From NCBI RefSeq assembly GCF_000003815.2, contig NW_023365793.1, forward strand, positions 186,111 to 250,110: a DNA stretch of 64,000 nt. Reading direction: 5' to 3'. This document shows positions 34,301 to 43,862 of this stretch, one piece after another. Both the position numbers and the translations under genes were made by a program. The notes under the pieces are model-generated. The model did no database searches and was not told where the DNA came from. It worked only from the letters and a program-made list of their open reading frames with translations. Source of the DNA: Branchiostoma floridae. Its lineage: Eukaryota; Chordata; Leptocardii; Amphioxiformes; Branchiostomatidae. Within the stretch, counting starts at the first letter, position 1. Each line of letters opens with the position of its first letter.

Positions 34301-35196
34301 GTTTATTGACGTTATCCGTATTTTGAAAAAAGGCAGAGCAATTTTTCTCATCTAGAGGCTTTGGGGACTCTTTAAATGAATAAAGGGTTGAGTAAAAAGA
34401 CCTTAAATTAGCCAATATTTGTAAAGGATCTTGGGTATTGTCTCCATCAGAAGTTGTTATATTTGTGACATTTTTCCTTGAATAGTTTCTGTGACTCAAT
34501 AAAAAGAATTTATTACATCTTTCCGAAAATTCCATCCAGTCAGCTTTTCGAACATAGTGCGTTTGTTCAGTTTTTCGTTCGTGTAGACTTTCAAGTTCAC
34601 TTTGAAGTGTTTTTATTTCTTCTAGTAAGGAATCCGATGGGGTGTCTGTCTCATCCAATTCCTTAGATAACTCACTAATCTGCTTAGTTAAATCTGCTTC
34701 TTTATTTGAATACATTTTATATCTATTTGATGCAAATTTGATAGTATGTCCCCTTAAGCAACACTTAAACGTGTCCCACACTGTGAGCGGGTCACTTGTC
34801 CCATTATTGTTCTCAAAAAATTCTCTAATAAATACCTCGGTTTCTTTTACAAATGTAGCATCTTCTAATAAAGTTTGATTAAACTTCCAATAATTTTTAC
34901 CTTTAGAGAATGTTGTTGTTTGAACAGAAATGCAGATGATATTATGGTCAGATTTCAATCGTCCTGCAATTGTTGCACTGACAACATTGGTGAGAAGAGA
35001 AAAGGATATCAAAAAATAATCAATACGGCTCGCTTGGTGGCGCCTACGCCAGGTAAATTTTACGGTATTTTTATGTTTGAAACGCCAAACGTCAACTAAA
35101 TCTAGCTCTAATACCATGTCTAAGATCTTTTGCTGAGCACGCGGATGATATTCTGTTGGATTGCGTCCTGCCCTATCAAGCAAGGATCTTAAAGAG
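31322..35196 (+). CDS. Exon split by the LINE insertion
   Basis: The acceptor is CTGCCTACAG|GAAGAC. Coding sequence runs to AAGGATCTT at 31433-31441, where the poly(T) of the minus-strand LINE begins. On the far side CAAGGATCTT recurs at 35181-35190 and continues AAAGAG|GTACAA. Skipping the LINE gives an uninterrupted phase-0 reading ending in SSVKDLKE. Confidence 0.65.
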
Positions 35197-37822
35197 GTAC
35201 AACTTCTTAAAGATTGAGGGAGGCAAAATCCACTACATAGTAAAATCATTCTTTATTCATAGTAAAGAAAGGTACACAGAGCCCAGGACACGATGGTCAT
35301 TGCTGGCCAAACATGCAGGGAGACATAGGACATAGGACATAATATAAATAGTATTGCACAGTGCTTATCATAACTTTAAAAACATTGTATTCAGTTTAGT
35401 TCGGTTTTAATTTGTCTAAATTTGATTTAAAATCACAACATTTCAGTCATCAATAATGTCCATATAGATGCTCTACATTTCTCAGCCTTGTGGGTTTTAC
35501 ATATACAATAGCGTTTCAAAGAGCGTATGACGACAACAAGGCAATGCGGCTTATATCAGGAAATCAGAAATTAAATTGTAGTCAATTAAAACACTCAGTC
35601 TGTTACAAGATATTTTGCCATGTAAATAATAAATGGGTAGTTGATTTCAAGCATAATTTTAATTTGTATTTTCTTTCTCAGTCACCGATGGAAAATAGCT
35701 ATCTTTAATGTCTGACTCTATAGAGAATGTATGAGCAACTTGCTATATCTATTTGGTGTTACATGTATGATTGTGTAATGTTCAACCTGGATGACATTGT
35801 ACAGATGTACCTTCATCGATATCAATCATGTTCTTAAGAGTGACCATAGATTAAGATCTATCCTATTTCTGAAACGATATAGGAAACTAAATGCCCATTT
35901 CTTATTCTAAATGCCACTAAAATCTTGCAACTGACTTGAGAGAAAATTTAAGTTTGGGCCCTCTAGCAGATTTATTTTAACAGAAGGTCCTGGAAACATT
36001 TTAGCTGCAGACTTTGAAACAGGATGAGTCAAAAAGGGATGAATGAATTTTCATTTTGTATTTCGTTTGCTTATCGACTATTTCTTTCCTGTTGCCATTT
36101 GCCAGCTGTCCGGGTTGCAGAGCCGCCTGCACCTGGCCCTGGTGCAGTACTTCGACCTGCGGGGTGCGTTCAACCAGGCGGGGCTGGCGCACATGGAGGC
36201 GGTCGGGCAGGAGACGGGCAAGAGGATCCTGGTCCTGCAGGACGGCATGAACGATGCGGTCCGAGAAATCAACGGTTTCCTTAAGGTCAGTCATGAATAT
36301 TACATTTTACAGTTAGTAATGATTAATCTTACAGTTGATGCAAATCCATGCCTGAGGGCTCAAATAGACCAATCCTGTCTATTACAATTAGCAGTTCAAC
36401 CAATGAGAGAATGGCAATTATCGATTCAACCAATGAGAGAGTGACTGCATGTCTGTCTTTTGTATTTCTAAATGTGTCTTTTTACCTAGCATTTCTACCT
36501 TATTGAAGGAGGTTGGCGGGAGCTATGGAATGGGTTTATAATATATTGCAAATAAAACTAAACAATGGTATACTGATGGTGTATACTTAACAGAAGAAAA
36601 TTGAATTACATTATGAAATACATGTGAATTGTTTTAAACCATTTGAAATCTATTTTTACTTTTATTAATAGTAAGCCTACAATAAGCTAAAGTATGTGAT
36701 GTTCGCAGTATACATAATATTATACTAACTGCATAATTTATGATACCCACCTTCAAGGACAATCCCTTGTTACCACCCTCTTGAGTGAGAGACACGATGA
36801 TGATGTGTCAGGTAGTTACAAAATGTGTGGCTACATGTAAATGCATGCGTCGGGACAGGCATTCATTGACACTTTGTCAAACTTGGTCAATACTCTGGAG
36901 GAAAACATTTCCTATGGCGGTTGGTGATTTAAAACTAATTATGTGCAGTGTTTATCTAACTGTAATTGTTTTGCTTATGTGTTCTAATGTGCATGCGCCT
37001 GTTATTTGCCATTATACAGTGGTGTAATGGGTATACTGCTGGGCTTGACAATCTACGGCAATTTGGGCCCCTTACTACTAACAGTAGCAACAGTTGAGCG
37101 ATCAAATTAGATTGAATTTGAGTCTCCCTTGATGTAATATTTTGTGATATGTACAATGTTATATTTTTAGCAATAATATTTAATGAGTCAAGCGATCAAA
37201 ATTGGATCTGAGTGTCCCTTGATTTTATATCATATTGTGATGTGCACAATATTATGTAAAATTATGATTTGAAACGAATCATGAAAATATATTTTTTAGC
37301 AATTACATTTTTTAGGCAGTTGAGCAATCAAAATTGGATTTGAGTATCCCTAAATTTTATATTGTATATTGCGATGTGCAAAATGTAAAATTATTATTTA
37401 AAACAAATAAAAAAATATTCAAAAACTTAATTTTAGCAATGAAATTTGTTGAGCATTCTTTTGAACTTACATTTTATAAGATGTTCAGCAGTCACTCAGT
37501 AGTACTGTTGCAGCGACTAGTAGAAAAGGGTTATCATCTGAACAAATTGAATGTATACTGATGCTTCAATGCATGCTCATGCATTGTTTTAATGAATTTG
37601 ACAGGTGTTACTATTCAAAACGCAATCATACAAATGTAACTCTTATTGACTTTTCATGTACTTTGTGTCCCTTAGGGTCAGCTTGATGGGTCGGCAGCCA
37701 GAGAAGTTTCCGAGGTGGCTGCGAAGGCCTTACGGGAGGAGACGCACACGCCCCTGCCTGATGTGGTCAGGGAAGACACCAGGACCTCTGCATCAAGGCT
37801 TAACAGCTCTACAATTTTGTGA
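31322..37822 (+). CDS. Unidentified, probably coiled-coil protein (3' part of gene), interrupted by a LINE
   Basis: Three phase-0 exons chain: 31322-31441 (continued after the LINE at 35191-35196), 36106-36285, and 37676-37822 ending in TGA. The first encodes YNKKVAEDYRRLMNEKLDIK, the second LSGLQSRLHLALVQYFDLRG and GKRILVLQDGMNDAVREING, the third GSAAREVSEVAAKALREE and a Ser/Thr-rich end. Helix-rich, charged composition suggests a coiled coil. AATAAA at 38223 fits a 400-nt 3' UTR. The 5' exons were not found and the family is not recognised. With the LINE in the exon, this allele should be disrupted unless the insertion is spliced out. Confidence 0.65.
31432..31441 (+). repeat. Target-site duplication, left copy
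   Basis: CAAGGATCTT abuts the LINE poly(T); the identical 10-mer lies at 35181-35190. Confidence 0.75.
31825..34143 (-). CDS. LINE ORF2, reverse transcriptase and C-terminal domain
   Basis: About 770 codons without interruption. Motifs in order: NWRPLSLL, a DQSGYLKNRFIGENIRR block typical of the Tx1/L1 clade, FIADFEKAFDSLRWDYM (motif A), GVRQGCPLSPYLFILC (motif B) and SQFADDSN (motif C with FADD, catalytic Asp pair kept). Then GLKPNFDKCTIL, LGIMLG, IWNGRPEKIKRKV, and near the end a Cys/His knuckle CIHCGNEQEDTLHLFWEC. It makes cDNA at a nicked target site. Continuous with the preceding frame except for a 2-bp shift. Confidence 0.9.
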   Translation of the reverse strand: MLQSFNYAYEKGQLSNTQRVGLITLLLKQNSESQDKDPSKLTNWRPLSLLCCDVRIISKVISLRLKNCISDLISEDQSGYLKNRFIGENIRRLLELIEYYDTNEKPGLIFIADFEKAFDSLRWDYMFKVLNFFGFGESLIKWISVLYNNISSKVINNGHISDAFPLLRGVRQGCPLSPYLFILCVELLATKIRTNEHIKGLKIHTLETKVSQFADDSNFPLQPEAQSLVALVEDLKNLSIISGLKPNFDKCTILRIGSLKNTTFSLPCDLPIKWTNGPVQLLGIMLGLGTTGYTEKLDQNYWTKLAKIDKILLPWRGHSLTLFGKIALVNSLIVSQFTYLFMALPSPSAKFFKEYEKKIFNFIWNGRPEKIKRKVIYNTYDCGGLKLIHLPTFDLTRKASWIPRLWQAKTPLSKYLTDFPDPVCKLYPFLQLSKYHIDCIFTKFSRSVSPFFINALKAWLSFQFKPPETHQDIQSQLLWLNSNITIDSKPIHFRKQATGQILFISDLLDTNGKFLSYKELSLKFGKTLQMMEYNQIISAIPSTWKRHLKDKPLTIGPNAPFISNYSWLGARKINKDIYMTTLLTNNVVQTPVKIQTYWEEILDITIPWKQVFRLIYKTTICPRLRFFQFRMLHKFLPTRKMLYIWKLSDSPICIHCGNEQEDTLHLFWECPRVSQFWRDVKKWHERVSSEPLHIDLASVILGDLTVNSPRLNNTLILMAKFFIYKQQEKHLSLNHFISYIKTSYKLEFIIASRKNKLAVHYSKWGEILHIIS
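34152..35180 (-). pseudogene. LINE ORF2, endonuclease end and start of reverse transcriptase
   Basis: The reading begins at LDRAGRNPTEYHPRAQQK, within the APE-type endonuclease. It continues through LVDVWRFKHKN, TWRR, SRIDYFL and SDHNIICISVQ, where Asp-His of SDH is catalytic, then a coiled linker. It reaches the reverse-transcriptase entry FKNGKAPGLDGLPIE. The open frame extends past the element into host sequence up to 35249. It stops at 34152, and a TA-dinucleotide expansion in ATATATATA (about 34178-34187) puts the rest in another frame. Confidence 0.85.
35181..35190 (+). repeat. Target-site duplication, right copy
   Basis: CAAGGATCTT immediately follows the truncated 5' end of the LINE and restores the exon frame. 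Confidence 0.75.
35200..36100. other. Intron of the LINE-split gene
   Basis: No exon or clear repeat was found. A short ACATAGGACATAGGACATAA direct repeat lies near 35322-35341. Confidence 0.5.
37075..37470. repeat. Three tandem copies of a ~130-bp AT-rich unit
   Basis: GAGCGATCAAATTAGATTG / AAGCGATCAAAATTGGATCTG / GAGCAATCAAAATTGGATTTG start three successive units, each followed by a CCCTTGATTTTATAT-like block and a TTTTTAGCAAT-like end. The array lies in the last intron of the LINE-split gene. Confidence 0.75.
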
Positions 37823-38222
37823 AAAATTCAAAGACTTTGAGATATGTTCAATTCTCAAAGAGTGTCAAATGTTTCTGCTTCGCAAGAAATAGACCATCAG
37901 AATATTTTATTTTTGGAAGAACAAAACCAATTCGATTATAAAATCGTACCAAGTGGGACTTCAAGTACAACGTATTTGTATTTACTTACGAGTCTACTAC
38001 TATATGTTGTGAGATTCAAATTTCTGTCAAACCTTCCTGTAAAGTAGAAAACATGATAATTTTATGTATTTTGTTGCGGAGCACACATACAAGTGTTCTG
38101 TTTGAAGTGTGTACAGAGAGTCCTTTTAAAGGCAGCAGTATTATATTTTGCAGTGAAATCAGCTCACATTTTAGTCTGGAAACGATAACTTGTAAATATG
38201 TACATATTGTCATAAAAAATTG

Positions 38223-38228
38223 AATAAA
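38223..38228 (+). terminator. Polyadenylation signal AATAAA of the LINE-split gene
   Basis: AATAAA about 400 nt after the stop at 37822. No further plus-strand exon follows closely. Confidence 0.5.
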
Positions 38229-38249
38229 GTTCGATATGCTGCAAATTAA

Positions 38250-39700
38250 CAAGTCAAAGTGCGTTTCTTTTGTGTATGTAAACATGTATACATGTATGTG
38301 TGAATGCGTGCGTGAAAGAGTGTATGATTGTGTCTTTGTGTGTGCGTGTGAGGGGGCGTTTCTCAGGACCGTATGTTGAACTGTACAAAAGTATGTGTGG
38401 ACAATTTTGAAATGACTGATAATTTTGTAAACAATCAGAATGATCTCAAAGACACATGACATGCAAGGCAACTATTTTATTGCAAAACAACATTGCTCAT
38501 GGAAGCCAAAGCCTGACCCTTGATATTTATGAGAATAGTTGCTTTACAAAATGCATAATGTACATCGCATTCTCACTGCAGGTGAAAAACAATTTTTGTA
38601 GCATTTGACAACTGTATTGCAAAATGCATTGTAAACGTCAACAAATACATCTACATTACCCCTTAGTTGTTGCCAAATTTGCTACACATAACATTATCTC
38701 TTACTCCTACTTGCAGTTACAATCAACAATATAGAAAAATCGTGTTTGCTTGGTCAAATAAATTCTATAAATTCTTCTTAAAGAGCAATTTTGTTTTGGA
38801 TATTTTTATATACAATGCAGTATATGTACATGACATTGTGCATCACCTCTGTATACAAAATTTTCGTACAATAATACAAAAATAATCTTTTGAATTCACC
38901 ATTCTGTAACAAGCTATTCTATTGCATTTTTTATATTATTCTAGCAACTAAAAAATTAATGTACAATCTTGCTAAGACCATTGATTTTAGCTAATAGCAG
39001 CTTTAGGAGCACTTCACTCCAGAATGGGGTGTTATGTTCCAATAGATAATTATGTATTTATGGATTGATTTTAAAAATAACACCCCCTTAAAAGCTTTTA
39101 GTGATTAGTGCTCATTTAACAATGTGAAAAGTAGGAGTAGTTTACCCATGCTTTACATGAACTTTATTAGTGACACATACTGTGTTGTATACGTCTGTAC
39201 TTAGCCCATTGGGATATGTAGCAACCTTACAGTGTACATGTACCTCAGCTCCGATTTACTCTTCCATCTTCCTTTGCTTCCAAGAAAAGAACTTGAAGGT
39301 ACACCCAACTTGTCTAGAATATAGCCAACACTAGTATTCCAAATACTAGTCTCTAACAATACAACAATGTCAACCACTGTGACATGACATTGTATGTCTC
39401 TACCACAATTACAACGTTTCCAAAGTCCAGATGTACTTGCATTTAGCCTTCGGGCATGAACTTGCAAATGACTATAAAATCTAGATTAGACAGAAAGGTG
39501 GGATACTTTTCATTCCACTGTCTCAGAAAAAGAAGTCAAACCCAAAAAGTTAGAATATCATATAGAGCTATCTCAGAAAAAAAAGACAAAAAGTTAAAAC
39601 ATAGAGTCAGCTTTTAGACTAGATTAACCACATGCTTTACTGTTTTAGTGTCACCATGTGTCCGTCCCTATCATGTTACCAGTGCAATTAGTTCTCCTGC
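38250..39700. other. No supported gene; possible small inverted-repeat element
   Basis: AT-rich. CTTCACTCCAGAATGGGGTGTTA at about 39009 faces AAAATAACACCCCC at about 39074, and the first part resembles the terminus at 55275. It may be a degraded relative of that element. Confidence 0.35.
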
Positions 39701-39715
39701 AAGAGTTTGTAATTA

Positions 39716-39806
39716 ACTTATTGATCATTTCCTTTCCCTCCCTTGCCTACTTCAGTATTTGTTTCAGCTCGTTCTTGCTGCTCTTCATCCATGCCCTCAT
39801 GATCAT
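39716..39806. repeat. Copy of the 3' UTR of the death-domain gene
   Basis: CTTCAGTATT-GTTTCAGCTCGTTC followed by TGCTGCTCTTCATCCATGCC matches 43459-43520, just past the stop of the minus-strand death-domain gene. The 4-kb spacing and same orientation suggest a local duplication. Confidence 0.7.
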
Positions 39807-39818
39807 GATAATTATGGT

Positions 39819-40625
39819 GAATGTAGGTTCAGCACCAGGGACAGGATAAAGTTTAGTCAGTAAGGAGATAACCAGTGTGGATGTAAGTTCAGCACCAGGG
39901 ACAGGACCAGTGTGGTCAGTAAGAGGATAACGAGTGTGAATGTAAGTTCAGCACCAGGGACAGGACCAGTGTGGTCAGTAAGAGGATAACCAGTGTGAAT
40001 GTAAGTTCAGCACCAGGGACAGGACCAGTGTGGTCAGTAAGAGGATAACCAGTGTGAATGTAAGTTCAGCACCAGGGACAGGACCAGTTTGGTCAGGAGG
40101 AGGATAACCAGTGTGGATGTAAGTTCAGCACCAGGGACAGGACCAGTGTGAAGTCAGTAGGAGGATAATCAGTGTGAATGTGAGTTCAGCACCAGGGACA
40201 GGACCAGTGTGGTCAGTAAGAGGATAACCAGTGTGAATGTAAGCTCAGCACCAGGGACAGGACCAGTTTGAAGTCAGTAGGAGGATAATCAGTGTAAATG
40301 TGAGTTCAGCACCAGGGACAGGACCAGTGTGGTCAGTAAGAGGATAACCAGTGTGAATGTAAGCTCAGCACCAGGGACAGGACCAGTTTGAAGTCAGGAG
40401 GAGGATTATCAGTGTGAATGTGAGTCCAGCACCAGGGACAGGACCAGTGTGAAGTCAGTAGGAGGATTATCAGTGTGAATGTAAGACCAGAACCAGGGAC
40501 AGGACCAGTGTGAAGTCAGTAGGAGGATAATCAGTGTGAATGTGAGTTCAGCACCAGGGACAGGACCAGTGTGAAGTCAGTAGGAGGATTATCAGTGTGA
40601 ATGTAAGTTCAGCACCAGGGACAAG
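39819..40625. repeat. ~60-bp minisatellite, about 14 copies
   Basis: The unit contains TTCAGCACCAGGGACAGGAC, CAGTGTGGTCAGTA, AGAGGATAACCAGTGTGAAT. Copies are 58-63 bp long. Two variants, with and without an extra AAG before TCAGTA, alternate in the middle of the array. Confidence 0.95.
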
Positions 40626-40738
40626 ACCATGAAAGTTTATCTTCCATGTTTCAGAAAAAAAAATCAAACCGAATAAGTTAAAATCTTAAGTCAGCTTTTT
40701 ATACTAGATAGCAATAAGCCTATTTGCATTTACCAGTA

Positions 40739-40750
40739 CGCATGCGCGGA
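40739..40750. promoter_or_regulatory. NRF1-like site
   Basis: ACGCATGCGCGG differs slightly from the NRF1 consensus (YGCGCAYGCGCR). CCTTAGCAAC, similar to an RFX half-site, lies a few bases downstream. Both sit about 90 nt upstream of a candidate first coding exon. Confidence 0.4.
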
Positions 40751-40835
40751 ATTTCCTTAGCAACGAAAAAAGTGAGATAAACAAGTCGCGTTCGACAGGG
40801 CAGCGTGTGTCCAGGTTCAATGTTCAAGTGTCGAG

Positions 40836-40954
40836 ATGTTTAGCCTCTACACGGGGTTAACGGCAGCTACCCGCCTGGATCTGACGTTCCAACGATGTCC
40901 TAAACCTTGTGTACCTGAAACACCGTGTTCAGTTTCGCTTCAGAGGAATTTACG
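40836..40954 (+). CDS. Candidate orphan first exon
   Basis: An ATG (context TCGAGATGT) opens 39 codons, MFSLYTGLTAATRLDLTFQR then a Cys/Pro-rich stretch, ending in phase 2 at a strong donor (TACG|GTACGT). The N-terminus is hydroxylated, Arg-containing and free of acidic residues before position 15, as in mitochondrial presequences. No matching second exon was found downstream, where a transposase pseudogene lies. It could be a real first exon of a gene whose rest is lost or beyond recognition. Confidence 0.3.
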
Positions 40955-41574
40955 GTACGTTTTTTGACGGTATCCAAGCAAGTGTTATCACAGTTAGTGA
41001 TAACGCATGCATCCCTCCCCCATGCACGATGCCATCTATCTTTGCCGCTTACTTCTAGAATTTTTGTCCATTCTCACTACAGCCAGGTTTTTGTCTGTAA
41101 AGGTTACCAGTGTGACATAATTAGGAAATTTTAACCTACGTATGTTATAAACCGTAAAAATGTTAGCTAAAATGCACGACCTTGTGTCTTCACAATAATG
41201 AAAGCCGATATGGTCACTGTCTCGATCTCGTGATCTCTCGTGTCCGGACATGACCCCGCTTGCACTGACTGAGGAGCTTTCGTACTGTGACCAACACTTC
41301 GATTAGAAAGATAAAAAAATGTTAAGAACCAACAGCGAGTACACTAATAATCGCAGTAAATGGCTTGGATGTCCGTATTAGTATTAAACTGGTGCTTTAG
41401 GTTGAAAAATTGTACTAATAAATGTGCAAGCAAGGTCGCTGCAAGTTATGCAAACGTGACGGTGGGGAGGGGTGCATGTAGAATGTGCATTGAAGTGTAT
41501 TGCACTTTAAAGCTGTATTTTTTGTTTAAGTGTTGATATTTGCTTTAATGTTTCTTCCTTTTTTTTTTAAGGTG

Positions 41575-42460
41575 CCGGAGTTCAACATGAGGCTGTGTGC
41601 AGTGGTCGGCTGCGGTAATGGAACATATCAACCAAGGCGGTTTCAACCTTCTTGTATCAACTTTAAAAAAAGGAAGTCAGGGACATGTCCAAATAAAAAC
41701 ATGCCATCATCCGAACAAAAAAAGGATTTTGATGATGCAACTGTCCCCAACCTTTCCAGCTATGCATTTCCCACTGACAAGAAAGACCCATGGTCGGACA
41801 AAACTGTTTTTGCTCACAGATTGCCAACACTTGGGTTCGCTTCCTGTCTGTTACACTACAACTACTGATAGTATGGCCAAGTAGAGCTGCAATTTCCAAG
41901 ACCTTGCCACCACAGTTCAAGAAACAATGTAGTAGAATAAGATGCATAATTGATTGTACAGAAATATTTATTGAGAGACCTAGATCTTTAGACTTACAAG
42001 CCTCCACATGGTATGACTATAAAAACACAATACTTTAAAGCCGTTTGTAGGGATCACACCAAATGGGCACATCTCCTTTCTTTCAAAGACCTATGGCGGA
42101 AGAGCCTCTGATGTGTTCATTACCTGGGACTGTGGCTTTTTAGATTTGGTTGATCCAAATGACGTTATAAAAATAATGGCAGATAGGGGATTTCCAATCC
42201 AGGAGGACCTGATGCTGCTGAATGCAACACTAGAAATACCACCAGCAGCATAGGGGAGGCGACACATGACAAGAGACAAAGTAAAGAAAATAAAACTGTT
42301 GCAAACTTGAGGATCCGCGTAGAGCGTGCTAACAATCGACTGAAGGACGTCAAAATACTGGAGGGTACATTTCCCATAACACTCATGTCAGCAGTAGATG
42401 ACATTATCGAGGTCTGTGCTGCATTGGTTCGGAACCTGCAGCCAGACTTGGTCAAATAAA
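41575..42460 (+). pseudogene. THAP-like/DDE_Tnp_4 transposase pseudogene (ISL2EU/IS4EU or Harbinger-like)
   Basis: It starts MRLCAVVGCGNGTYQPRRF, a THAP-like zinc-finger entry, then is degenerate. A DDE_Tnp_4 core follows in shifting frames. QLLIVWPSRAAISKTLPPQF leads to RCIIDCTEIFIERPRSLDLQ (first Asp in IIDCTE), then HNTLKPFVGITPNGHISFLS, YGGRASDVFIT, IKIMADRGFPIQEDLML (second Asp) and RVERANNRLKDVKILEG (Glu and flanking helix). Frameshifts near 42030 and 42250 and an internal deletion in the N-terminal half show it is dead. Cut-and-paste DNA transposition was its function. Confidence 0.85.
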
Positions 42461-42469
42461 CAGTTGGCA

Positions 42470-43160
42470 TACAAGCCATTCAAGTTGGCAGAGATAAACT
42501 GTATTTAATTGCTGGCAGCTGAGTGCCAGTGACTTTTTTAATGATCCTTTACTGATTATGTTGTGATAGCAGGAAACTGTGACCGATGATAATAATGACA
42601 ATGTAATGAAGATGTAATAGATAAAAGTGGATCCTTTCTGTAACATGTCCTCAAATGTATTCTCAAACATTTTTCATACATTAAGTTGTGAGTTCTGTAC
42701 ATTTATGCTGCCATACTGGTGGTGATGTAGGAACATATTTTTTGGAATAAAATCAACGGGATCTTACTTTTGCCTTTGTTCATGAAGTGGCTTGTGTAAT
42801 GGGAAATGATTTAGCGAACAGACAAACTAACAAACTAGCAGTAGGAGCTCACAATAATTATGTTTTCCCGATATGGATAAAATTGCTCTTGCTGGTGTCT
42901 TCTTTTCATTTCTTTTTCTACTGTCAGGAACCAATCAGAGCTTATAACTGCCATGAACCAATCAATTTTAGAACTGCATTAGCAAATTAGCAGTATAACT
43001 ATGGAGAACCGTCCTGTGTCTTAGCTCTTCATGTGTATAAACTTCCGCCTCCTCATCCATTACGGCCGGAACGAAAATGAAAAAAAAACAAACTCCACTT
43101 ACTTCATATACTGTCAGTAAAACACAAACACACGTCTTACACCAGACTTCAAAAACTTAA
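42470..43160. other. No supported gene
   Basis: Transposon flank and intergenic DNA. No exon recognised. A GC-rich island (GCGGCGCCGCACGGCGCGGC) lies at 43242-43261, just outside the 3' end of the death-domain gene. Confidence 0.4.
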
Positions 43161-43167
43161 AATGATC

Positions 43168-43173
43168 TTTATT
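43168..43173 (-). terminator. Polyadenylation signal of the death-domain gene
   Basis: TTTATT on the plus strand gives AATAAA on the minus strand, 370 nt past the stop. Confidence 0.45.
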
Positions 43174-43542
43174 CTTAACTGACAGTTCTAGAATCTTCTT
43201 TAGAACAGGTGTACGTTCGTACCTGTCAGGTGGGAACACCTGCGGCGCCGCACGGCGCGGCGCGGAGCGCCATCTCCTTAAACAAACGCTGACACTACAC
43301 ACGCGTGACGCAACACTGGGTTGGCAAGTTATCTCCCAAAATGGCGGATTTTACCCGTCATGCATTTCGCGCCGGTAATTGCGAATAGGCTTATTAACCC
43401 TTGGGCAAAAATTTGCAAAAACGTATTGATTTTTCTCTTTCCCTAGGCCTCCTTTGCCTCCTTCAGTATTACTTTCAGCTCATTCCTGCTGCTCTTCATC
43501 CATGCCATCATGATCATCAGGTGGTTCCTCTTCATCTCCATC

Positions 43543-43862
43543 CTACTGTACATCTTTATCCCCATTCCCTTCCTCCGCCATCACAGCGACAGTTCTTGCC
43601 TTGATCTCCGCCCACTCCCCGTCGACTCTCTGAAACGAGGGCTGAATGCGGATGTCGTACTCCGTCTCCGGTTCCAGGTTCTCCAGCTGGAGGGTTTTGG
43701 TACCGTTATTCTTTATACAGGCCGCTCTGGTCCAGCAGTGTTGTCCGCCAGCAGGCCTGAGTTTGATGGTGCAGTCAGTGATGTCTTCTGTGTCTGGTTT
43801 CCATCTCACACGGATGGTGTTTGCTGTTGTCCCGTCTACTGCAAAATCCCTCAGTTTTGGAA
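43543..43862 (-). CDS. Exon 10: C-terminal fibronectin type III domain
   Basis: 105 residues: VPKLRDFAVDGTTANTIRVR W-KP, then TDCTIKLRPAG, LQLENLEPETEYDIRIQPSF and ending in an acidic tail. Trp in strand B, Leu/Tyr of the LEPETEYDIRI strand-F motif and length fit FN3. An FN3 fold after a cytosolic death domain is unusual. Stop TAG at 43543-43545. Confidence 0.85.

Larger units (their letters stand above)
31442..35180 (-). mobile_element. Tx1/L1-like LINE, 5'-truncated, nearly intact ORF2
   Basis: This 3.7-kb minus-strand element ends in poly(A), read as poly(T) at 31441-31460, with AATAAA complementary to 31464-31469. It starts inside the endonuclease domain. It is flanked by a 10-bp duplication and sits inside a host exon, so insertion was recent. 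Near-full coding capacity agrees with this. The mirrored 5' truncation is typical of target-primed reverse transcription. Confidence 0.9.
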
